Origin: Bradyrhizobium sp. WBAH42
GTDB taxonomy: Bacteria; Pseudomonadota; Alphaproteobacteria; Rhizobiales; Xanthobacteraceae
Reading direction: 5' to 3'
Length of the DNA stretch: 64,000 nucleotides
Assembly: GCF_024585265.1 (NCBI RefSeq)
Contig: NZ_CP036533.1
Location: 620,001 to 684,000 of the forward strand
The position numbers were made by a program, and so were the translations under genes. This document shows, in pieces, positions 40,038 to 48,598 of this stretch. The notes under the pieces are model-generated. The model did not search any database, was not told where the DNA came from, and saw nothing but the letters and a program-made list of their open reading frames with translations. Every line of letters begins with the position of its first letter. The stretch's first letter is position 1.

Positions 40038-40469
40038 ATGTCCACCATTGCCTTCGACCAGTTTGCCCTCACCCGGATCGCCGATTTCGCGCGCTCGCTG
40101 TCGCGGCTGCATCAGGCCGCGCGGCGCCAGAGGGTCGACGATGACCAGTTCGATCGCGAGTTCAACGCGGTGTGTCAGTCGATCTGGGGCTACACCATCG
40201 ACGACGTCAGCGACGATCTGTTCTCGCCCGAAGATCATCTGTTTCTCGACACGCTGGACGAAGCGCATGCGCGCATCTTCGCGGCCGAGCAGGGCTATGA
40301 CCTCGTCGGCGATCAGGGCATGCTGACGGACTGGTGGGGTTTCTGCTGGATGATCCTGGCCGAGAAGCGCGGCCTCCTGACGCCGGAAAACCGCGCGGCC
40401 GCGCGCGCGGCGATCGAGGAGAAATATCTGGCGGCGCCGAACGTGATCGGGGTGATCATCGGGAGGTAG
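40038..40469 (+). CDS. Protein of unknown function behind a LexA box
   Basis: 143 residues; GAGGA precedes the ATG at 40038. It is acidic and mostly helical, with no signal peptide or membrane segment. Distinctive patches are FDREFNAVCQSIWGYTIDDV, FLDTLDEAHARIFAAEQGYD and DWWGFCWMILAEKRGLLTP. I recognise no catalytic motif or family. A canonical GAAC-N7-GAAC site 86 bases upstream suggests DNA-damage induction. The gene is monocistronic: a terminator lies before it and a family-B repeat after it. Confidence 0.85.
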   Translation: MSTIAFDQFALTRIADFARSLSRLHQAARRQRVDDDQFDREFNAVCQSIWGYTIDDVSDDLFSPEDHLFLDTLDEAHARIFAAEQGYDLVGDQGMLTDWWGFCWMILAEKRGLLTPENRAAARAAIEEKYLAAPNVIGVIIGR

Positions 40470-40481
40470 TGCCGCAAACTC

Positions 40482-40568
40482 CGTCATTGCGAGCGTAGCG
40501 AAGCAATCCAGAATCTTTCCGCGGAGGGATTCTGGATTGCTTCGTCGCAAGGACTCCTCGCAATGACG
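40482..40568. repeat. Family-B palindromic repeat, copy 4
   Basis: CGTCATTGCGAGCGTAGCGAAGCAATCCAGA on the left and TCTGGATTGCTTCGTCGC with CTCGCAATGACG on the right: the most complete copy in the window. Confidence 0.9.
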
Positions 40569-40584
40569 GCTCGGATGCAGTGAG

Positions 40585-41400
40585 CTAATCCAACCCCGCC
40601 CGCTTCGCCGGCTTCGCGGCCGTCTTCGGCACCGTCACGTCAGGCAGCGGCTCGCGCACGATCTCGGCGGCGGGCGCATCCGCCGACACCGTCTCTGCCC
40701 GCACCGGCGCCACCTTCATCTCGCCGAGCCGCGCGCGGACCTGGGCAGTGAGGCCGGGGTAGGAGGCGACCGGGGTGAATTCCGCAGCCTGGTCGTTGCC
40801 GACGCGGATGCCCGTATAGGCGACGAGGCCGTCGGTGGTGGCGATCACGTCACCGGCTTTCAGCGAGGAATCCAGGGCAAGATCGACCGGAGCGAGGCCG
40901 ACCGGCTCACGGCCGTTGCAGGTGCAGTCGGCGCGCAGCGCCTTGCGATAGGCGAACGCATTCTCGCTTTCGGCGTAACGCTCGCCGGTCTGGGAATAAG
41001 CGCCCTCGATGCTGGAGCCGAAATAGACTTTTGTCGCGGTGGCAGGGCAGAATGCCTGACACATCTGCGCCGGCGAGACGAGGCCGCGCATCAGCGGGAA
41101 ATATTTGCCGTCACAGCTGCGCACGCAGAAGGCAGGTCCCGAGCCGCCGGCCGCGGCCGAGCGGGTCGGCGGCACATATTGCGGAGAGGCATTCTGCTGG
41201 CTGCTGAAGGGATCTACGTAGGAGTTCGCCTGCTGCGGCACCTCGCGCTGCGGCCGCTGCTGCTGCATACCGCCGAAGAGGAAGTCGAACAGGCCTTCGG
41301 CCGAAACCGGAGCCGGAGTTGCGAGCAGCGGCGCTGCCAGCATGGCGGCCACAAGCATCGCGCGACGCCGCCGGCGCGCATGGGACATGACTGTACGCAA
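40585..41400 (-). CDS. DUF2865 domain secreted protein
   Basis: 271 residues. The TTG at 41400 is placed well behind GGTGGAG (six-base spacer), while an ATG at 41388 (MSHARRRRR) is the alternative. A basic N-terminus and hydrophobic segment ending near PVSAE form a signal peptide. The conserved domain has PAFCVRSCDGKYFPL, CQAFCPATATKVYFG and ADCTCNG, a cysteine pattern typical of DUF2865 in Rhizobiales. Function is unknown; a cell-wall or periplasmic role is likely. The C-terminus is a Pro/Ala/Lys-rich tail. Confidence 0.85.
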   Translation of the reverse strand: MRTVMSHARRRRRAMLVAAMLAAPLLATPAPVSAEGLFDFLFGGMQQQRPQREVPQQANSYVDPFSSQQNASPQYVPPTRSAAAGGSGPAFCVRSCDGKYFPLMRGLVSPAQMCQAFCPATATKVYFGSSIEGAYSQTGERYAESENAFAYRKALRADCTCNGREPVGLAPVDLALDSSLKAGDVIATTDGLVAYTGIRVGNDQAAEFTPVASYPGLTAQVRARLGEMKVAPVRAETVSADAPAAEIVREPLPDVTVPKTAAKPAKRAGLD

Positions 41401-41603
41401 TGCTTACTCCACCCGACGCTACTGAACCGGCTGGGACCGAGAGGTCTCAGCACACGATTCACCATAAAGCGGGATGGTAAATGAGCAGTTGAGCGGAGGC
41501 GGTTTCAAGACGAGGCGGTGGCCTCTTTAAGGCCGGGCCCAGCTTTGGACGGATGGTGGCTTCCGGGGCACACTGAGGCATGACGGCGGAGAAATTTCCG
41601 CCT

Positions 41604-42167
41604 TCACCCCTTCAAAAATTCCGACGCCTTGTACAGCGAGCGGAACGGCAGGCCGGCCGCACCGAACGTGTCGGTGGCGCCCTCTTCGCGGTCGACCATG
41701 GTCAGCACCAGCACGACATTGGCGCCGGCCTCGCGCACCGATTCCACCGCCTTCATCGCCGAGCCGCCGGTCGTGGTGACGTCCTCGACGATCACGACGC
41801 GCTTGCCGGCCAGCGTCTCGCCCTTGGGCAGGCCCTCGATCGCGAGCTTGGCGCCGTGCTCCTTCGGTTTCTTGCGCACGAAGAAGGCCGCGATCGGATG
41901 GCCCTTGATCCAGGAGATTTGCGCCAACGCGCCGGCGAGCGGCACCGCGCCCATCTCGAGCCCGCCGATGAAATCGAGCTGGTCGTCCTTCAGCGCCTCG
42001 TAAGTCAGCTCGGCGAGCAGCGTCGCTCCCTCGGGGTCGAGCATGGTCGGCTTGAGGTTGAAGTAGAAATCGCTCTTGCGGCCCGACGCGAGCGTCACCT
42101 CGCCGCGGCCGAATGAGCGCCGGCGGATGATTTCGAACAGGCGGGCGCGGGAGGCGGATTTCGACAC
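41604..42167 (-). CDS. pyrE: Orotate phosphoribosyltransferase
   Basis: 187 residues from a GTG at 42167, with GAGGGA six bases upstream. The frame is open to 42347 but the upstream part is not PyrE-like. The PRPP-binding motif is [15 protein letters not shown], with [14 protein letters not shown] and [13 protein letters not shown] earlier and [13 protein letters not shown] in the middle. It makes orotidine-5'-phosphate from orotate and PRPP in pyrimidine synthesis. It is divergent from the GST gene. Confidence 0.96.
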   Translation of the reverse strand: MSKSASRARLFEIIRRRSFGRGEVTLASGRKSDFYFNLKPTMLDPEGATLLAELTYEALKDDQLDFIGGLEMGAVPLAGALAQISWIKGHPIAAFFVRKKPKEHGAKLAIEGLPKGETLAGKRVVIVEDVTTTGGSAMKAVESVREAGANVVLVLTMVDREEGATDTFGAAGLPFRSLYKASEFLKG

Positions 42168-42339
42168 GGCGGTCCCTCGAACAGCGTTTTTGGAGGAGGC
42201 GGAATTTATCCGCGACCGGCGCGACATTCCAGAGGGGGCGTCTCCCGTCAACAGGGATCGGCCATCCCGGTCCGCCGGTTGTGAGGGTGCAACCTTCTGG
42301 AGTAGTTCAGGGGGCCACGCCTCTTGGGAAGGACATGGA

Positions 42340-42966
42340 ATGACCATCGAGCTCTACACCTGGAACACGCCGAACGGCCGCAAGATTTCGGTCGCGCTGG
42401 AGGAGATGAGGCTGCCCTACAAGGTGATCCCGGTGAACATCACCAAGGGCGAGCAGATGGCGCCCGAGTTCCTCAAGCTCTCCCCAAACAACAAGATCCC
42501 CGCGATCGTCGACCCCGAGGGGCCCGAGGGCAAGCCCGTCAACATCTTCGAATCCGGTGCGATCCTGCTCTATCTCGGTGAAAAGACCGGCAAATTCCTG
42601 CCGAAATCGCTTATCCAGCGCATCCCGGTCTACGAATGGCTGATGTGGCAGATGGGCGGCTTCGGGCCGATGCCCGGCCAGGTGCACCATTTCATCGCGC
42701 TCGAGAACGAGCAGGACCGGGCCTACGGCTTGAAGCGCTTCATGGCCGAGACGCGCCGGCTCTATGGCGTGCTCGATCGTCGCCTGGAGGGGCGCGACTT
42801 CGTCGCCGGCGATCTCTCGGTTGCCGATTTTGCCATCCTGGGCTGGGCCTGGCGCCATCCTCGCCACAAGGTTGAGCTGGCCGACTTCCCCAACGTCAAG
42901 CACTGGTACGAGGCCCTGATGGCCCGGCCGGGAGTGAAGCGCGGCATGGAGGCGAAGCTGGATTGA
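42340..42966 (+). CDS. Glutathione S-transferase family protein
   Basis: 208 residues from the ATG at 42340 behind AAGGA. The thioredoxin-like N-domain begins [20 protein letters not shown], with Thr/Asn at the position of the catalytic residue. It has [11 protein letters not shown] (cis-Pro) and [13 protein letters not shown] (Glu-Ser for glutathione). The C-domain has [19 protein letters not shown]. The TWNTPNG motif is that of the YfcG/YghU (nu) class, which acts as a disulfide reductase on glutathione. The substrate is not known. Confidence 0.93.
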   Translation: MTIELYTWNTPNGRKISVALEEMRLPYKVIPVNITKGEQMAPEFLKLSPNNKIPAIVDPEGPEGKPVNIFESGAILLYLGEKTGKFLPKSLIQRIPVYEWLMWQMGGFGPMPGQVHHFIALENEQDRAYGLKRFMAETRRLYGVLDRRLEGRDFVAGDLSVADFAILGWAWRHPRHKVELADFPNVKHWYEALMARPGVKRGMEAKLD

Positions 42967-42979
42967 GCCCGTTGCTCTG

Positions 42980-43086
42980 CTGTCGTCGCCCGGCTTGACC
43001 GGGCGACCCAGTATTCCAGAGACGGCGGTGATTGAGTCGAGAGGCCGCGGCGTACTGGATGCCCCGGTCAAGCCGGGGCATGACAG
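42980..43086. repeat. Family-C palindromic repeat, copy 1
   Basis: TGTCGTCGCCCGGCTTGACCGGGCGACC and CCCCGGTCAAGCCGGGGCATGACAG arms with a CCAGTAT/GTACTGG inner pair: two arm hairpins in a larger inverted repeat. Confidence 0.88.
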
Positions 43087-43093
43087 TGTGCCC

Positions 43094-43729
43094 TCACACC
43101 TTCTTCGCTTCCACCGCCATCCGCACCGCAAGCCCAGCCAGCACGGTGCCCATCAGCCAGCGCTGCACCAGCATCCAGCTCGGCCGGTTCGCCAGGAACA
43201 GCGCGATCGAGCCGGCGGCGAGCGCGATCATCGCGTTGACGCTGACGCTGATCGCGATCTGGATCGCGCCCAGCACCACCGACTGCGTCAGCACGCTGCC
43301 GGCGGCGGGGTCGATGAATTGCGGCAGCAGCGCCAGATACAGCATCGCGATCTTCGGGTTGAGCAGGTTGGTGACGAAGCCCATCGCGAACAATTTGCGC
43401 GGGCTGTCGACCGCGAGCTTCCTCACCTGGAACGGCGAGCGCCCGCCGGGCTTCACCGCCTGCAAGGCGAGCCACAGCAAGTAGCCAGCGCCGGCAAAGC
43501 GCAGCGCGTCGTAAGCGAAGGGAATGGCGAGCAACAGCGCCGTGATGCCGAACGCCGCGCACAGCATGTAGAACACGAAGCCGAGCGCGACGCCGCCGAG
43601 CGAGACGATGCCAGCCGCGGGCCCCTGCGTGATCGAGCGCGAGATCAGATAGATCATGTTCGGCCCCGGCGTGAGCACGAGGCCGAGGCAGACGAGGGCA
43701 AAGCCGAGCAGAGCGGAGGTGTGGGGCAT
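43094..43729 (-). CDS. LysE/RhtB family amino-acid exporter
   Basis: 211 residues with six hydrophobic helices. The N-terminus LGFALVCLGLVLTPGPNMIY contains the family TPGPN motif, followed by GPAAGIVSLGGVALGFVFYM and, later, GFVTNLLNPKIAMLYLALLP. Members export lysine, threonine, homoserine lactone or other amino acids. The specific substrate cannot be deduced. It is flanked by a family-C repeat at its 3' end. Confidence 0.93.
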   Translation of the reverse strand: MPHTSALLGFALVCLGLVLTPGPNMIYLISRSITQGPAAGIVSLGGVALGFVFYMLCAAFGITALLLAIPFAYDALRFAGAGYLLWLALQAVKPGGRSPFQVRKLAVDSPRKLFAMGFVTNLLNPKIAMLYLALLPQFIDPAAGSVLTQSVVLGAIQIAISVSVNAMIALAAGSIALFLANRPSWMLVQRWLMGTVLAGLAVRMAVEAKKV

Positions 43730-43835
43730 GGGTGAACCGGTGCGGGAGATGCAAAGGTTCTAATATGGGCGGGATCGCCGAGCCATCGCGCAATTGCACG
43801 GAGGACAATCAGGTGCTCGCTGCGCGTTCGGTGCG

Positions 43836-43972
43836 CCCCCTCGCCCCGTTCTTACGGGGAGAGGGTTGGGGTGAGGGGCTTCTCTCCGCGAATGAGATAG
43901 TCGATAGACCTGTACCCCCTCACCCGGATCGCAAGGGCGATCCGACCTCTCCCCGCAGGCGGGGAGAGGTGA
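43836..43972. repeat. Family-D palindromic repeat, copy 2
   Basis: CCCTCGCCCCG-TTCTTA-CGGGGAGAGGG and GAGGGGCTTCTCTCCGCG on the left; CCCTCACCCGGATCGC and CCTCTCCCCGCAGGCGGGGAGAGG on the right. It lies just beyond the polA stop. Confidence 0.8.
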
Positions 43973-43983
43973 AGAGGAGGCCA

Positions 43984-46900
43984 TCAATGCGCCTCGTCCC
44001 AATTGTTCGCAGCGCGTGCGTCGACATGCAGCGGCACCGAGAGCAGCACGGCCGGGAACGGCGCGTCCTGCATCACCTTCTGCACGACGGGAAGCGTGGT
44101 CTCGACCTCGTCGTCCGGCACCTCGAAGATCAACTCGTCGTGCACCTGGAGCAGCATCTGCGCCGAGAGCTTCTTCTCGGCCAGCGCATCCTCGACGCGC
44201 GTCATGGCGCGGCGGATGATGTCGGCGGCAGTGCCCTGAAGCCGCGCGTTGATCGCGGCGCGCTCGTTGAACGCGCGCACCGAGGCGTTGGACGCCTTGA
44301 TGTCGGGGTAGTGGCACTTGCGGCCGAACAGCGTGGTGACGTAGCCGTGGTTGCGGCAGAAGTCGCGCGTCTCGTCCATATAGGCGCGAATACCGGGGAA
44401 GCGCTCGAAATACTTCTTGATGTAGGCGGAGGCTTCCTCGCGCGCGATGCCGAGCTGGTTGGCGAGGCCGAACGCGGAGATGCCGTAGATGATGCCGAAA
44501 TTGATCGCTTTCGCGCGGCGGCGGATCTCGCTCGGCATGCCCTTGATCGGCACGCCGAACATCTCCGATGCGGTCATGGCGTGAATGTCGAGACCGTCGC
44601 GGAACGCCTGCTTCAGCACGGGAATGTCGGCGATCTCGGCGAGCAGTCGCAGCTCGATCTGTGAATAGTCGGCGGAGACCAGCCTGTGCCCGGGCGTGGC
44701 GATGAAGGCGCGGCGGATCTTGCGGCCGTCCTCGGTGCGCACCGGAATGTTCTGTAGGTTCGGCTCGTTCGACGAGAGCCGGCCGGTCGTGGTCGCAGCC
44801 AGCGCGTAGGTGGTGTGCACGCGGTGGGTCTGCGGGTTGACGTAGGTCGGCAGCGCGTCGGTGTAGGTCGATTTCAGCTTGGAGACCTGGCGCCACTCCA
44901 GAATCTTCTTCGGGAAGTCGTGGCCCTGCTCGGCGAGCTCGTCCAGCACCTGCGCGGTGGTCGACCACGCGCCGGTCTTGGTCTTGGTGCCGCCGGGCAA
45001 TCCCATCTTGCCGAACAGGATGTCGCCGATCTGCTTGGGGCTGCCGACATTGACCGGCTCGCCCGCGATCTGCTGGATCTCGGCCTCGACGCGCGCTGCG
45101 GTCTGGGCGAAGTCGCCGGACAGACGCGACAGCACCTGGCGGTCGATCGAGATGCCGCGCCGCTCCATGCGCGCAAGCACCGATACCAGCGGCCGCTCCA
45201 GCGTCTCGTAGACCGCACTCATGTGCTCGGAAACGAGACGCGGCTTCAGCACGCGCCAGACCCGCAAGGCGATGTCGACGCCTTCGGCCGAGAGCGGTGC
45301 GGCCTTGTCGATCGGCACCTGGTCGAAGGTGATCTTGCCCTTGCCACTGCCGAGCAGCTCGCTTTCCTTCAGCATGGCATGACCGAACCAGCGCTCCGAC
45401 AGCTGCTCCAGCGCATGCGAGCCGCGGCCGGCATCGAGCACGTAGGAGATCAGGAGCGCATCGTCGATGTTGCGCAAGGTGATGCCGTGCTGCGCCAGCA
45501 TCACGGCAGTGAACTTGAGGTCGAAGCCGATCTTGAGGATGCCCGCCGATTCCAGCACCGGCCGCAGCGCTTGCAGCGCGTCGTCATGCTTGACCTGGTC
45601 CGGCGCGAGGCCGGCATCGAACAGGCCGGCGCCACCGCCGGATTGCTTGTGCGCCAGCGGCACGTAGCAGGCTTCGTTCGGCGCCAGCGCCAGCGCGATG
45701 CCGCAGAGATCGGCCTGCATCGGATCGATCGAATTCGCTCTCGTCTCGATCGCGACATGGCCGGCATCATGGATGCGCGCGATGAAGGCGTCGAGCTCCC
45801 CAGGGGTCTTGATAATCTGGTATTTGCCGCGATCGACCGGAAGCTTGCGCAGCGCCTCTTCGCGTGCGGCGGCGAGCGAGATCGGCGCACCCTTCGGGCT
45901 CGCAGCCTTGTCCTCCTTGCCTGCCGACTTGTTCGGCTGGTTCGGCCGGGCCTGCGCCGGGGTTCCCGTGCCTGGCGTGGGCACGACGTCCGAGGGCGGC
46001 AGCGTCGTGAACACGCTGGCGCCGCTGGCATAGCCGGGATCGGCATCGACATTGGCGGGATCGATCTGCGCATATTCGGCGACGCGCCGCGTCAGCGTCG
46101 TGAATTCCATCGCCTTGAGGAAGGCGACCAGCTTGCGCGCATCGGGCTCGTGGACGGCGAGGTCGTCCAGCGGCACGTCCAGCTCGACCTTGTCGTCGAG
46201 CAGCACGAGCTGCCGCGAGATGCGCGCCTTCTCCGCGTTCTCGAGCAGCGCCTCGCGCCGCTTCGGCTGCTTGATCTCGCCGGCACGGAACAGCAACTGG
46301 TCGAGATCACCATATTCGGTGATCAGCTGCGCCGCGGTCTTGATGCCGATGCCGGGCACGCCGGGCACGTTGTCGGTGGAATCGCCCGCGAGCGCCTGCA
46401 CCTCGACCACCTTGTTCGGCGGCACGCCGAACTTCTCGATCACCTCTGATATGCCGATGCGGCGGTCCTTCATGGTGTCGTACATGGTGACGCAATCGGT
46501 GACGAGTTGCATCAGGTCCTTGTCGGAGGATACGATGGTGGCGCTGGCGCCGCGCTCGCAGGCCTGTCGCACATAGGTCGCGATGAGATCGTCGGCCTCG
46601 AAGCCAATCTGTTCCAGGCAGGGCAGGTCGAAGGCGCGCACCGCCTCGCGGATCAGCGCGAATTGCGGAATGAGATCGTCGGGGGCGGGCGGGCGGTGCG
46701 CCTTGTAGTCCGGATAGATCTTGTTGCGGAAGGTGATCTCCGACTTGTCGAACACGATCGCCAGATGCGTCGGCCGGTTGTCTTCGGGCATCTCGCGGAG
46801 CAGCTTCCACAGCATGTTGCAGAAGCCGAGCACGGCGTTGACCTGGAGCCCGTCGGACTTGCGGTTCAGCGGCGGCAACGCGTGATAGGCGCGGAAGATG

Positions 46901-47076
46901 TAGGAGGAACCGTCGACCAAGAAGACATGGTCGCCCTTGCCGGCCGCCTTCGCCGCGACCGGTTTGGCAGCAGCTGTCGCGGGTATAGTCTTGGCGGCAG
47001 CGGGCTTGGTCTCGGCAGCTTTCGGCGCGGCCTTGGTGTCAGCTTTGGCGGTGGTCTTCGGAGATGTCTTGGGCAT
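43984..47076 (-). CDS. polA: DNA polymerase I, with degenerate 3'-5' exonuclease site
   Basis: 1030 residues, about 100 more than E. coli Pol I. The first 48 are an Ala/Lys/Pro-rich extension. The 5'-3' exonuclease follows from HVFLVDGSSYIFRAYHAL, with DSTDNVPGVPGIGIKTA. The polymerase has motif A DYSQIELRLLAEIA, motif B RRRAKAINFGIIYG and motif C QVHDELIFEV, all intact. The middle 3'-5' exonuclease domain has lost catalytic residues. E. coli D355 aligns with Ala442 (VAIETR), D424 with Thr523 (LKFTAV), and Y497/D501 with Leu595/Gly599 (PLSAEGVD). Only the Glu (E444) is kept. It should polymerise and nick-translate but not proofread. Confidence 0.97.
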   Translation of the reverse strand: MPKTSPKTTAKADTKAAPKAAETKPAAAKTIPATAAAKPVAAKAAGKGDHVFLVDGSSYIFRAYHALPPLNRKSDGLQVNAVLGFCNMLWKLLREMPEDNRPTHLAIVFDKSEITFRNKIYPDYKAHRPPAPDDLIPQFALIREAVRAFDLPCLEQIGFEADDLIATYVRQACERGASATIVSSDKDLMQLVTDCVTMYDTMKDRRIGISEVIEKFGVPPNKVVEVQALAGDSTDNVPGVPGIGIKTAAQLITEYGDLDQLLFRAGEIKQPKRREALLENAEKARISRQLVLLDDKVELDVPLDDLAVHEPDARKLVAFLKAMEFTTLTRRVAEYAQIDPANVDADPGYASGASVFTTLPPSDVVPTPGTGTPAQARPNQPNKSAGKEDKAASPKGAPISLAAAREEALRKLPVDRGKYQIIKTPGELDAFIARIHDAGHVAIETRANSIDPMQADLCGIALALAPNEACYVPLAHKQSGGGAGLFDAGLAPDQVKHDDALQALRPVLESAGILKIGFDLKFTAVMLAQHGITLRNIDDALLISYVLDAGRGSHALEQLSERWFGHAMLKESELLGSGKGKITFDQVPIDKAAPLSAEGVDIALRVWRVLKPRLVSEHMSAVYETLERPLVSVLARMERRGISIDRQVLSRLSGDFAQTAARVEAEIQQIAGEPVNVGSPKQIGDILFGKMGLPGGTKTKTGAWSTTAQVLDELAEQGHDFPKKILEWRQVSKLKSTYTDALPTYVNPQTHRVHTTYALAATTTGRLSSNEPNLQNIPVRTEDGRKIRRAFIATPGHRLVSADYSQIELRLLAEIADIPVLKQAFRDGLDIHAMTASEMFGVPIKGMPSEIRRRAKAINFGIIYGISAFGLANQLGIAREEASAYIKKYFERFPGIRAYMDETRDFCRNHGYVTTLFGRKCHYPDIKASNASVRAFNERAAINARLQGTAADIIRRAMTRVEDALAEKKLSAQMLLQVHDELIFEVPDDEVETTLPVVQKVMQDAPFPAVLLSVPLHVDARAANNWDEAH

Positions 47077-47155
47077 GGCCGCAATGTATGAATTTTTGCG
47101 GGCTTTGACAGCCTTGGAAGGGGGATTTTTGCGCTGGTAGCGCGACTATCCCCCG

Positions 47156-47326
47156 CTGTCATTCCCCGCGAAAGCGGGGAATCCAGTACGCCGCGGCTTC
47201 TCGGTTCAATGACTGGCGTCTCGGCGTACTGGGTCGCCCGATCCCGTCTCCGCGAGGCTACGCCGGGCCCACAGCGGTGCTCGGCCGGCGAAGCTTTAGC
47301 GAAGACGGCAAGCCGGGCGACGACAC
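47156..47326. repeat. Family-C palindromic repeat, copy 2 (expanded)
   Basis: TGTCATTCCCCGCGAAAGCGGGGAATCCAGTACGCC on the left and GGCGTACTGGGTCGCCCG on the right, then about 70 extra bases before AGCCGGGCGACGACAC. Confidence 0.78.
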
Positions 47327-47337
47327 CGTGGGCGCGG

Positions 47338-48405
47338 CTACTCCGCCGCCTGCAACACCGCACCCGTTTTCCTCGGCGCGATCCAGAACGCATCGGGCCG
47401 CTCGAACAGGAAGCGCGCATTAAGCCGCAATGCGCCTTGCCAGATCGCCAACGCACCCAGCACGCCGGCGACGGTGACGAGCAGCGACACCGTGCCGATA
47501 TCGGCAATGACACCCGTGCGCAGCAGCAGCGTCCGTGTCGACGCCATCGGCAGGAAGAAGGCGAGATAGATCACGATCGAATGCTCGCCGCAGAAGCGGA
47601 GGAAATTGAGCCAGTGCGCACGCGCGAGCAGCGTGCCCGCCACGATGATGGCGCAGGCGCCGGCGAAGCCGAGCGCGAGCGAGACGATCGCCCACTCGCT
47701 GGCGCCCGATGCGACGAGGCCGGCATTGACCAGCGCCCAGCTGGCGAGCGCTGCAAGCGCCAGCGCCGGATGCTTCCGCGCGCGATTCGACAGGGCGAAC
47801 ACGTAAGGCGCGAGCAAATAGCCCGAATAGAAATAGACGAAGCGTGCGCAGAACTCGTCGATGACGGTCGAGCCGGTCGTGATGCGCGCGGTCTCCAGCG
47901 CGGCGGCGATTAGCCAGAGCGCGAGCGGCGGGACCTTGCGTGTCAGTTTCGTGACGACGAAGAAGATCGGCAGCAGATAGATGAACCACAGCGTGCCGAA
48001 CGGCTCGACGAAGGATTCGAGATACAACAGGCCAACCTGATGCCAGCCGGTCTCGGCCGCGAAGGCCGGCGCCTTGAAGCCGAATTGGATTGTCACCCAG
48101 ACGACATAAAAATAGGCGAAATGCACCACCTTGCGGTCGAGATAGGTTCGCCAGTCCCGATCGATGACCAGAGACAGGAACAAGCCCGAAATCAGGAAGA
48201 AATCCGGCATCCGGAACGGCTTTGCGAAGGCCACGACGGCATGCATGAAGCCGATCTGCCCGGCGGCAAGCTCGACCCCCAGCACCGAATGCATCATCAC
48301 GACCATGACGATGCAGATGCCCTTGGCATAGTCGACCCAGTCGATACGCGCGGCCGAAGGCGCCTTGGAAGGGCTGGCCGCCGCGATTGTGCCTGATCGT
48401 GCCAT
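47338..48405 (-). CDS. Acyltransferase 3 family membrane protein
   Basis: 355 residues with about ten membrane helices. It starts after a short polar N-terminus with RIDWVDYAKGICIVMVVMMH, in which the D-x-A-K-G-x-x-I and His pattern of the acyltransferase 3 (OafA/NodX/OpgC) family is visible. FFLISGLFLSLVIDRDW follows. The family transfers acetyl or succinyl groups to sugars of surface polysaccharides or glucans from the membrane. It is divergent from ugd, which makes UDP-glucuronate, so a surface polysaccharide role is plausible. Confidence 0.88.
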   Translation of the reverse strand: MARSGTIAAASPSKAPSAARIDWVDYAKGICIVMVVMMHSVLGVELAAGQIGFMHAVVAFAKPFRMPDFFLISGLFLSLVIDRDWRTYLDRKVVHFAYFYVVWVTIQFGFKAPAFAAETGWHQVGLLYLESFVEPFGTLWFIYLLPIFFVVTKLTRKVPPLALWLIAAALETARITTGSTVIDEFCARFVYFYSGYLLAPYVFALSNRARKHPALALAALASWALVNAGLVASGASEWAIVSLALGFAGACAIIVAGTLLARAHWLNFLRFCGEHSIVIYLAFFLPMASTRTLLLRTGVIADIGTVSLLVTVAGVLGALAIWQGALRLNARFLFERPDAFWIAPRKTGAVLQAAE

Positions 48406-48598
48406 GGTGTCCCTTTTCGAGGCGCGTTCCGCCCGTCCCTGTGTGGGCGTGGGGCAGTTTGGAGCCCAGTGGTTTCCGACTTCTTTACCGGTTCAAATCG
48501 CGGGCCGGTTTTTGCATGCGGACTGTTCCATGACCTCGGGAAAATGCTAAACCGCCCCCAATTGGGCTTCCGTTAACCAAGCTGGAACAGGATTTTTC

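Noticed and set aside
42076..42339. Longer N-terminus for the GST, or longer pyrE
   Set aside because: Both frames stay open by chance in the divergent region. The ribosome-binding sites and conserved starts at 42340 and 42167 decide against it.
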